Assembly (NCBI GenBank): GCA_030141605.1
Contig: JAQGDQ010000052.1
Coordinates: forward strand, 62,001 to 126,000
DNA length: 64,000 bases
Reading direction: 5' to 3'
Source: Tubiluchus corallicola
Taxonomy: Eukaryota; Priapulida; Priapulimorpha; Priapulimorphida; Tubiluchidae
Shown piece by piece: positions 50,301 to 61,385 of the stretch. The notes under the pieces are model-generated. The model was not told the DNA's origin. It saw only the letters and a program-made list of their open reading frames with translations, and made no database searches. The position numbers were made by a program, and so were the translations under genes. Within the stretch, counting starts at the first letter, position 1. Each line of letters opens with the position of its first letter.

Positions 50301-53300
50301 CATGAAATTGTAATGCTAGTCTTACTACACTAGACGCCGCGTAATAGATTCCAGGTTAATAGACTCAATCGCTTAATTGACTCAAAAACATATTCAAATG
50401 TACATAAAAGCTGTCGGTAATTGGCTCAAATAACTCCACATAATTGACTCAATATTTTTGTTTCACGTGCTTCAATAGACACTTTCGTGTGACTAATAAG
50501 CTATTATGACTTTTATATCATCTTAATTCGCTTTTGTCCTATAATATACATAGAAACAATTATGTTAAGTACCGTTTTGTTTGTAAGCAGGAATTTTTAT
50601 CATATGCTAATGGTTTGCTTTGACCTGTCCGTCCACTGCAACTAACCTCGTTACCCAAGAATTCCTGGAAGCTAAACATTTAATCACTTGTTTAGAGGTT
50701 TGCTTTTGAAGCTCTGGCTGTCTTAGCCAGACGGTTTAATCAGTTAGATGTTGCTGTTGTGTTAGGGACGTACAGTGCAGTAAGTACATCACGATAGCAA
50801 GCGGGAACTTAGGCGAAACTTCAGACGAAGTTACTTGCGGCGAAACACGGGCTCCATCAACAGTTTAAGCACGCCAAGCACTAAGTATTTTACAAGAATT
50901 TATGCATCATACAACAACAGATTTTCAGTGTTTTTATCATTATCAGAACTTTGTGATCCGACTTCTTCATGATAAAATGAAGCAGCCGACTTTGAAGGAA
51001 TTTTTATAACTTTTGTAAATAAACAGATTTGTGTGATTTAGAAAAGTATACTTGTAATTTATTCAATTCAACTTCAATTTATTTATCTCTTTATAGTGTT
51101 ACAATAAAACATGATTAATAAAAGAATCTCTAATAAGTTTTGAAAAATGGTTAAAATGTATAGATAGATCTAGAACTAGAGAAAGGATAGCGAAAAGACT
51201 ATAAAGTCACCTAGTCTGCTATCCTTTACCGAATATAGATAAAAATATTTTTAGACACTGGTGGGCATTAATGTTATCAGTTTAATTTAGGAAACATTAG
51301 TAATTCTTAAAATTATGACATTTTCTATATAATCCAGAGAAAAGAATATACATGTAGTTTAATTAGCGGGCAACAAAATAAGGTCAATCTTGATTAAACT
51401 AAAAATTGCATTTAGATTTTATTTGAAATACAGGTCAAAATTATTATGAAATGGTAAAAACACTTTGGGTTAATAATGCTATTAATCAACAACAGGAGTT
51501 AAATACATTTTGATTTGAGTTCAACTTCATTATTTCTAGGCTTATTGATTAAGAACAAATCTACTGACTAGGACAATAATACTAAGTAATATAATTCTCA
51601 ATATACTGATATGACAAGCATTTAGCTATACAGGTTTTTTAGTAATTTTATAAAGGAGAGGTAAGACTTGTGCAATCTGTGAACAACACCTAAATCTTTA
51701 CTCATAAAATAGTATTGCAGTATGACTTTAATAATTACTCTGCTGTAAAGAATTATTGCTAATTCACTTACATAAATTAATATTTTAGAATATTTTTTTA
51801 ATTTTAACTGCACAAACGAATTTAGGCATTACTTCATTTCTAAAATTTATTAAAAAACCCTGGCAATGCATACTAAACTGGTGATCATACGTCTATACCT
51901 GTAATACTACACCCATCGGTTAATAGATTCAATGCTGTTAATTAGGTCAAAACACTTCGGTCCCAAAGTGAGTCTGTTAAGCGGCGCCTACTGTACTGTG
52001 TTTAGTAACTGTACTCAGTGGATGCATTTGTACCATTCCATTTATTTCAATATTTGTAGCAAACATAAAATATGTAGCTAAAATATGTAGGTCTACTATA
52101 ATGATCCAGTTGTGTGAATTGTGTATTGTTCTAGGACCGGGGTACTGTTGTGTTGTCATTAGTCCACTCTCTTAGCATCGAGTTTTGCCTATTACTAGAA
52201 AGCTATGTATATAGTGCAATAGAGATTGTCTGGAGTAATTTTTGCCAGGATTATGTAACGCTTTGGAGGCCTTCAGTAATTTTCGCCAGGATTATTTAAG
52301 TCCTTTGCTGTATTTAGTAACTTCACTGAAACTTGCTGCTTACAGAATTCCAGGTACACGGTTTCATGAAAGACAACACATGGAAGCAATAATTGGTTCC
52401 TTTTGTGTTTCTTTGCATACTAGTTCCTAAAGTCACATTTAAACATGCTAAACTTTCTTTTTTGTAGGTAATAGTTGTACCACACTACTGTTAGTTTGTG
52501 TATAGGTCATATTCTGTGTAGGCTTCCAGTTTTGAAATTAGCCTTGGAACCTGAAGTTCGTGAGGAAAGTGCAGAGACAAACTTAAGTGTCTTATTCGAA
52601 GTTTCGAATGATGTAATTACTGTAATGCTGAGCATCTTGTTTAATAGTAGTGTGCTAGCTTGTGTGGTACAGTAGTGTTCCAAGCAGCTTTATTTGCCTT
52701 GTATGTTGTTATGTAGTCTGGAATTTAATTGCTGTGTTTTTGACACACAGAACCTTTTGCCCACATTGCCAATTCCCGGTTAAGGGAAAATAAATACTTG
52801 ACTATTTGGACATAATTTGTTGTTTTTAGCCAACTCTTGATAATGGGGTTGCATGCACCATGAAAGAGCTTCCTTATATTGGGAAGTGTGACTATGATGC
52901 GGCTTACGAGATGCTAAATCATATCTATGGTGGTGGATTAATGGTATGATAAAACTTTAGTTCACAAGTTAAAAAATTAATAATTTTATTTTAGTATAGA
53001 TTGTAATATGTATAAGCATTTGTGATCTGCCATTACAGTGTTAAAACTAAGCAGCCTCAAGATGATGTAAAATGTAAAATCTAAAGTTGTAAAATGACGT
53101 TGCTTCACGAATAAATTTAAATAAGTATGAGCTAGGGTGTCCTTTGTTTAAAATGAAATTCAGTAATTAGCTATTTAATTAGAGCTGTATAATTAATTGA
53201 TTTTAAATTTCATGTTTCCATGAGCCAATCAAGTCGAAACTTGTTTGAAGTATGTCATTGGTTCAAAATAAAAAATTCATTAGTAGTAATTCATTAATTA

Positions 53301-56300
53301 GTAAGTTTTTAGATTTAAACTGCGTGTTTCAATAATCAAGCCTCATTCATTTGATGACCTACAGTGGGTTCTGGTGCACTTCTGGCACTTATAATTGCAA
53401 GCCTTGATGCTCCCATGTTAAACTTTTATATTTTGTCTGAAGAGAAAATTTTCATATAAGTTTGGTTTAAAATTAATATAGGTTTATTAATGAAATAGTT
53501 TTATAATCTATTGTAATAAATAAACCAGATCTCCAGTAGGGATGAAAATTTATGTGCAGCTGTTGAATACTTTCTTTTTTTCTAAAGAATGTGCTTTGAG
53601 TTAATTTTTGCATTTTTGGATGAACTTTGAGATTAAAAATGAATTGTATTCTTTGTAAAGCTAATGATGCAAACTCGGCTTTTTAATGTGCACTTGTAAG
53701 AAGTTAGTGCCCATTATAAATTTATATAAGTTTTACAATTCGGAGACCTTTGAGTTGAAGTTTTGATTATTCAACAGCAAAGTCAATTTAGTGTAGTTTC
53801 TTGTTTTCTTAAGAACACTAACAAACTGTCTTAGTGTGACTGTGTATTCCGGAGTGATTGTTGTCAGAGAATACTACACACACACAAGTCTAAAGCTTCC
53901 CTTCACTTTTGACGCTTCCTCTTGAGGGCTGTCAGAGTGGCTGTTTCATTGTGGTTTTAACTTATTGTTTACAGTGGTTTCTTGTCCTAATTGATAATTT
54001 ATTTTGGTATCCGGTAGTTTAGTACTTTTTTGTGGCTTTTCAATAGTGTCTCATTATTCACTTGTGATGTTTTTGGTTTGTTGTCAATACTGTGTCTGTT
54101 GGTACATTAGGAGAGTCCTATTCTAGCTTTTCTCATTTTAATAATTGTAAGCTAATAGTTTTTGTATTTGTGTGTAGATGTATGTAGTTGACTAGTTTTG
54201 CTACTTTTGTTATTTTATATGAAGTTTTTGACTTTGGGTGTACATTACAGTTTTTACTAATAGCTTAATACTTGTTTATATTTGTCTGTGGCATTGTGGT
54301 ATGTAGTAAAGTCTAGCCATATATGTTAACTCAATATTTAGCATTTCTTTTCTTAGAAAAGCTGGAACAATGGAGGAAACAATCACTTTTACTAACCGCT
54401 TCTTATACTGACTGCAAAATGTGTTTCGAATCAGTTTTGTTCTCTCACCTATAATGTTCTATGAGCTATGAAATAAAAATTTCACTTAACAATTTTTGCC
54501 TCTGCCATCACACAAACAATCTTTGTTAAAAAAAGCATAGTCTCTTAGGAATTAGTTTTGACAAAAACAGAAAAAAATATGGATTCAGTCTGACCAACAA
54601 GTCGTTTTAATCAAATAAGCCAAGACTGAGTGACACTTGCTTAATAATCATGCCCAAACAATTTTGCTAAACTCAGAAAAGTTTTAGTAAAAAAATGTAG
54701 AAATAATTGTTTTATGAAGGCTGTATTTGGCTCATGTTTTACATGTTATTATTTTTCAGAGACCAACCTCTTCAACGCCTACTCCAGGAGATGTAAGTAG
54801 TAGTAGTTCTTTTTTTAATACTTTTTCACTTTGTAACAATGACAACGACTAGCATATAAAAATTGAAAGAAAACTGGTGTTTGTTAAGAAGAGAAAGGCT
54901 TGTCAAAAATGTGCCTACTGAGGATGGTAGAGAAGTGGTCAAGCAAGTGCAGTAGCTGATAACTAACAGGTCTCAGTATGTGATATAAAAAAATTTTATG
55001 TGCAAAATTGAAAAAATATTCAATTTATAAATTAGCATTCTTATGGTAATGTGACTCCTGGTTTTTCTTTTGTTGCAAGTGTGGGCCATTAGCTTCAACA
55101 AATATATATATTGTTATTCATTTTCAGTTTATAGAGTTTGACACAAATGAATTTTTTGTTGCCAGTCCTGGATCTTACTCAATGGACAACTTCTCGTATG
55201 TTTACGTACCGTCAGGATGCAGAACAAAGAGCGGTAAATATTCTCAACTTAAATTACATAAAAGCAGAGCTGATTTGAAGAAATTAGAAATTTCTGCATC
55301 TTGAAGGGAAAATGTCCATTAATTAATTTAATTTACTAACACTCAATTAAAATTTACAGATAGTGTGTAACCATAGAACAATACACAATTATACAACACA
55401 ATGAAATATTGCGTTAAGAATAAATAAATTTTTGAGTGTTTTGGAGACACAAAGAGAAAAACTACTTACTTTATATTTGAGAACATTAGCAAGATCAACT
55501 AAACACAATCTTTTGCAGAATAATTTGTTGATTAAATCTCGTATAACTTAGTATGCCTCACTGTTTTTAAGAAGTTATTTTTTGTGTGCTTGTAACTAGT
55601 GTCTTCTAGAAACAAAGCTGTGCTTAGCTGCTTTTTCTGTTTTTCTCTAGCGATTTTTTATTGGACATTTTAGCTGTCAAAATTGCTATCAAAATTTAAG
55701 CAGCACTGAAGGCAAAATAAGAGTGGGTATCAAAATATAATTTAGACATTGCTGATAACCATCATATTTAAAAGTGACAAAAACGTTTGTATAGGAAAAA
55801 ATAAGCTAAGTTATTTTAAGTGTCATGGCACTGGTATCTCTAGCACATTTAACAATGCATGTACGTCTGTTGTAAAATGCAAAAAAGGCTGTTGTGTCAG
55901 AATTTTTCTCTCTTACCCACAAATGAAATACTACTGTATCAGAACTTGCATTAGCAAATTTACACAAATTGCAGTTGACTGTACATTACAAGCAGCCAAA
56001 AATAACCTTGAAATATATCAAGTAAGGAGGCAGGTAGTTTACTTTTTGAACTGTGTTTGTATAGAAACTGTGATGCCTGTATAGTGTTCCATTAGGCTGT
56101 TTGAACAATTTTGGTGTACTGAGTACTCCTGCTAATCAAATCTGTCATCTACAAGCAGGCTGCTTGCCACATGTTTCTGGGTTTTTTCAGACACATTAGT
56201 TAAATGTAATAATTAACCCTTCTGGTTAAATTTCATGAACATTATGTTTAGTCCAGGTTAGGGGTTACTAAGCAATTTTCGTACATGTTTGCAGTTATAA

Positions 56301-59300
56301 TGGTTGTTTTAGTATTGCTATTGTAACTTACAAAAACATTTCATACAAAGTATACTAACTCGGGCACCCTTTAGTTAGGGCTTCCATAGCTCATGGCTTT
56401 TGTGCAAATGAGTGAAATGATAGTGATTTCAGTTCATGGTTATCCATGTTTACTATTTGATCACAGAGCCAAAGGCAAGCCCATATGAAGCAAATTCAGT
56501 GCATGAGGCCAAATGCTAAAATGGGCCCATAGGTATTAGCGAAAAAGTCCCACTCTGACCATTCCCATAGGCATTAGCGAAAAAGTCCCACTCTGACCAT
56601 TTTTTTGTTATGCGCTAAATCAACTGTTATCCTTAAGATCCAATTGCTGGTAAAATGACGAATATTATATTGTGACTTCTATTTAATGTTTTATAAAGCC
56701 AGGCCTATAAAACTGCAAAAAACTACATATCTAGAGCTCACCTACAATGCCAGTAAAAATACATCAGTGTTACATACAATTAAAAGATTACAATTTCTAA
56801 GGTAGTGTAGTTAAAAAAACTTAACTGTAATTACAGCCACTTCACAAAGATTTGCTATTATTTATAGAAATGTAGAGCTGCTATCAATTATAGATCATAT
56901 TTTCTACAACTATATACATTTATAGAAATCTAGCACAAAGAATACTAGGTACTAGGCAGGTCTTAGGATAGGCCCTTTGGCAAGTTGTAAGGGCTTAACT
57001 ACATGAAGTTTAAAAGGCTCGTTTAAGCGCACATAAATATGAGGGGGCCAGGTCACTGCTCTCCTCCCCCACTTCTTACAGTCCTGAAAGAAGCAGCAGT
57101 AGGTTTTGGTATTCTTTTTCTTTCGAACTTCACATTGTCATGCAGTATACCCATTCTGCTAAGGAATCAAAACTGTCTTTGGTAAAGTGCAAAGAGCAAA
57201 CAGTACTGTCTGAGTATCCAATTCATTTCTATCGATCACAGGTACGAATCTGCTGTTCTTTTACAGTTTTTCCTTTGGAAAACATCAAAATGATCACATT
57301 TTGTCAGAAGTACTGTTTGAGCAGCACAAGGCAGCCTGGCAGTGAGACATTTGAAAGGCAGGAATGATTAGAAAACAGAATTTAAGATCAGAATTTAAGC
57401 ATGCTGCAATGTCCTAATAAATATACCTGTGATCTCACACTAAAACTTTCTCATGCTGTACCTCTTTAGTAAAATTGTTTTCATCTATTGCGTAAAGTAC
57501 ATTGAAAAGGTGCTGACAAACCTGTGATTTGAGCTCAACATTAAAAATACATTCAGTGCTCCTTTAAGCTCCACAAAGTGCGGCCTTAGGAATTTGTCAA
57601 TAATAAGCATTTAATCAACTTAGCCTTCTTTTTGGCCTTCTCCTAACAGTCATATTGCTGTATTTATACTGCTTGACATCACTAATATAATCTGTGTGGT
57701 GTTAAAGCTTTATTTTCACAAAATAAATAGAAAAACAAGCTGATGATGCAATGCTGCATAATTATTTGTTTGTGTAACCAAAATGGAACCAAAAGAAAAG
57801 AAGTGTGAAAAGACTGCAACAAGGAAACTTAAAATGATAATAATAGTGACACTAACATAGTACATGTGTATAATAACATGTTCTACTTGCAAATATCACG
57901 ATTCAATATTGCAATTTGTCATATTTTCAGAATGTAAAGTACATATTGCACTACATGGATGCTCACAAGGAAGGTATGAAGTATCTCGTTATTGGTTTTT
58001 AAACAACTCGATGTGGAATAGAATAATTGTCCTTTTGAAGTCAGGTTAGCTAAAGCATTTTAAAGTGATAATACGTAGCTGGTTGTTTCTTAGCTCTTCT
58101 TTCCTTGATACTATATAGCATTTTCCTGAGATGATTCAGGATTGTATTCCTAATCAGGATTCAGGATAATCATTATGATAAATATCTGAGCTGATGCCAT
58201 CTGTATTTTTTAATGTAAATAGTGCCAAAGAAGGCCAGTAGTCCATTTAGGTAAGTGGCCACATTTACAAAAAGAAAATGGGAGAACAGATCCAAAAAAT
58301 AGAATTCTTATAACTAATTTGTTGGAATGAAACAAAGTGTCTTTTGACATTGTTTCAATTTGCATCCTGTCAGACCCTATCAGATTGATAATATGACTTG
58401 CAATCTGTCAGTAGAAGCACTCAGGCATCTGCCTGATGTGGTTGTTGTGCTTCAGACAAAGCTGGATAGTGGACAAGCAAAGTCTTGGTGACTTTTTCGT
58501 TTAGACACTGATTGTTGCAACAGGTGGTAAGCAAATATTTGACACTTGCTTTGGTCTAGTGGTAAGGATAAACATTTGCGATGTTAAACTTTTTAGGTTT
58601 TTTGTATGGGTAACAGTTTGTTTACTGCTGCGATAGAACTGCAAATAGCTGAAAAGTAACCTTTTTACTAATAACTATTTGGTATTACAAATTACAAAAT
58701 TTTAACGATTTAAATTTCTTACTATTGCGTTTTATCTTTTATACCTGTAAATTTTAAGGCAGGATGAGTTTGCTAACTGTTTTTAGCATTACCATTTATA
58801 GCTCTAATGTTGATAAACATTATTCTGCATTTTTATACTGTTCAATAATTCATTGTTATTAAAATGATTCGTATTTAATATTATTTTATTTTGGAGATAG
58901 ACACACTGGTTTTTGTGCAACCATATTAGCCTTAACCAACAATCATCAACAGTCTGACTTGCAGAGACCTTATTGGCAACTTTTGACCAATTGATTTTAA
59001 TTTGTAATGCTTAAATCTCGTGAAATCAAGGAAAGGTGTTGCAGTTACCCTGCATGTTACTCAGGTGTAGACACGTAGATAGAAGTGTCCAAGACTGCTT
59101 GCTGCAGCTACGTTTGTGTATGTAAGCACACTCGCAATTGGCTAACATGGTACCTGGGGTGTGGCCTCACAGAGGTTACTTGTCCAGAAAAACAGTAAAT
59201 ACTCATTTGGTAATTTAGGAGAGCTCCAAAGATCCTACTGATTGGATGCATAATAGGATGGTAATTTGAGTAATCTGTATTCTTACTGGTGCATTTTATT

Positions 59301-60425
59301 TTATGTGCAGTGATAACAGAAGCTATTTTCTACAAAGATATGTGAATTGGTCATACATATGTTTGATAATCTGACCAGCAAAGATACTGTAGACGTGCTC
59401 ATTTTAAGGCGATTCCTGGAATACCCTCACATTGAGAGGTGTTTTACATATGGATTTGGGAAGATATGATCAACCTTTCTAAATTTAGGAATCAGTTTGG
59501 TGACAATAATTTTATTTAGGCCCACTGAGGGGGTGGTGCAGCCTGTTTTTGCAGTGTACAGGGAGCCACATACAAAAAAATTAAAAAGCACATCAGCTTT
59601 GTTTATAAAGTGAACAATATATAATTTTATGCAAGTAAAATAGTGACTTATTTTATGTACAATACATTGCATAGATTTTTGTAGTTTTTCACATGTGCTT
59701 ACTTGATAAGGTATTCCAAAACTAGCTTAATTTCATTTTACACTAGGCTACCAGCACATTTCTCTCCCTTCTGTGGACCTGTTTCTAACAGCTTCTTTAA
59801 TTACTGTATATCTTGACATTGGTACAAACATATGAGTGTAAGATTAGCCTAACTGGCAACAAAATTTACCAGGAAAAATTGCCTACAAAAGTTAGATAAC
59901 TGCAGTAGGACAATTTGATTTATTAAAAAATTAATTGTACATTTTATTTATAGGCACTCGGTTGGAGATGTATTTGCCAGGGACACAGGATATAATGAAG
60001 TTGGTGAATTGAATGACATCATAATCCTCTATCCCCAAGCAACTGATTCGACCATTCCATTCAACCCTTATGGCTGCTGGGATTGGTGGGGTTACTCCAG
60101 TGTCAACTATCGTGAGTTCTAATTGTTGCACTTCCCTGCTGAAATAACTTACTTTAAAACCGGTCACTTATAGGTGTAAATAATGCATCACTGTTTCACA
60201 TGTAGAAATGCTTGTTTGAGTTTGATCCATTTTGCGAGGTTCTGTAATGACAGAATATGTGTTACTAAATTTTATGAACAAAAAATGTAGTTAAATGAAC
60301 TAATTTAGGCATTTAGTGTTTTTAGTAACTACTTTGTATTAAAACAAAGTTTCACCTTTTCAGCAAACAAGCTTGCACCACAAATGGTTGGGATTATGCG
60401 CATGCTGGAGCGCATTCTCACATGA
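47387..60425 (+). CDS. PHB depolymerase-like secreted esterase, copy B
   Basis: Exons: 47387-47465, 48311-48508, 49218-49340, 50127-50218, 52830-52943, 54760-54792, 55128-55233, 57931-57973, 59954-60111, 60364-60425. Each exon has exactly the length and phase of its partner in copy A, giving 335 aa. Signal peptide ([18 protein letters not shown]), SGISSGG nucleophile (S42), D128 in [10 protein letters not shown]162 in NAEHTF, C259 in [10 protein letters not shown] and [11 protein letters not shown] are all kept. By eye exon 2 differs from copy A at 8 of 66 residues and exon 3 at 9 of 41. Sites near the active centre are the most conserved, which suggests both copies are under selection. Introns are longer than in A, and intron 4 carries a Tigger-like element. 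ATTAAA at 60592 may serve polyadenylation. The 5' flank resembles that of A (CCACTGACCTAGCAAT before ATGGTGTCTTA). Substrate as for copy A, unproven. Confidence 0.93.
50328..51993. mobile_element. pogo/Tigger-like element with transposase relic
   Basis: A 1666-bp element with TA at both edges (50326-50327, 51994-51995), left end CACTAGACGCCGCGTAATAG and right end complementary to GCGGCGCCTACTG. Within it, about 50815-51008 (+) translates to GETRAPST, one stop, then [12 protein letters not shown] and [11 protein letters not shown] before a stop. That is the character of a Tigger-type transposase C terminus. The catalytic DDE region is gone, so the element is dead. It lies in esterase B intron 4. 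Confidence 0.75.
51065..51757. mobile_element. Secondary insertion inside the Tigger copy
   Basis: About 690 bp here has no counterpart in the shorter Tigger copy at 29.3 kb, while both sides align. It begins with TTCAATTCAACTTCAATTTA, which on the minus strand reads like the TGAA-rich 3' end of a LINE. It also contains a hairpin AAAGGATAGC against GCTATCCTTT. Probably a 5'-truncated LINE on the minus strand; family unproven. Confidence 0.4.
56526..56601. repeat. 38-bp tandem duplication
   Basis: CCCATAGG(T/C)ATTAGCGAA then AAAGTCCCACTCTGACCATT occurs twice in direct succession with one difference. It lies in esterase B intron 7. Confidence 0.9.
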
Positions 60426-61385
60426 ATTTCCCTCTTTTCTTCTAAAGTTGCTGACACATCTTATACAAACAAAAAATTATAGTAAAAATTACAGAAACCT
60501 TTTCCATGTTATATCCATGCTAAGACATTGTTTCAGTAATGTAAAGTGTAGATAATAATTCCACAATAATTCTTGCACTTGAACTGAGGTAATTAAAGTT
60601 ATATGTGATTGCTTTACATTTTTTACATGTTATATACCATATACTATATATAACATATATAGTATATATAACAAACATGGTATACATAATGTTATACAAA
60701 TGTTATATATAGTATGCATGACATTTAACAAACATAGATACTCCATTGACTGTTTGTTAAATGTTTAAAAAGCATTGGGTCAGTTCTCTTAAAAAGGATT
60801 TTATAAAATTATCTGTTGCAATAATTTGATGCTTTATTAATTCCTAATTACTAATTTAGAGAGGAAGAAACATTTTGATTTCTGAATAGGCAACCTGTTA
60901 ATTACAAAAAAATGAGAGTAAACTAATAATAAAATTAACAATAATAATGCAGAGGCTTAACTGTCCAGTAAAGTACCAGTATTTGTTAAACAACGGTTGT
61001 GGTTGGTATTAGCAGTATTGTAGAAATTTTGATGGCAGCTGAATTAAACCATTTTGTCTTTTGATTTTGTGTTTTGTTTCTTTGTTCTAAATGCTGGTTT
61101 GTGCTGCAAGTTGCATGCTAGTGAAAAATATGTATAATATCTATGGTACTAAAAATTTTGAACGCGGATAGTGTCATTGAGACCTGGCTAAGTTGCACAA
61201 GACATTCAATATGATAACACATGTTAAAATAAAAAAATACTATATTGATATTGATAAGGTATTGATAAGTGAGATTTGCATGCATCATGTGTTAATTTTC
61301 CCATAGGATTTGCACGAAATATTGTGATATAGATTTAAGACTTACAAATAGTCATTCAAGGACTGTCTCAGTGACTGAAGACAAG
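60426..61385. other. Intergenic between esterases B and C
   Basis: No gene. Includes an AT-rich palindromic patch (about 60633-60725) built from ATATATAACATATATAGTAT-like units. A stretch at about 61170-61385 is shared with the sequence downstream of esterase A. This is likely the promoter region of esterase C. Confidence 0.55.

Noticed and set aside
55749-56084. 111-codon Cys-rich open frame in esterase B intron 7
   Set aside because: It lies between correctly phased exons 7 and 8, has no signal peptide and no Cys spacing of a known family.
58550-58625. A-box-like TGGTCTAGTGGTAAGG suggesting a tRNA
   Set aside because: No acceptable B box or acceptor stem follows.
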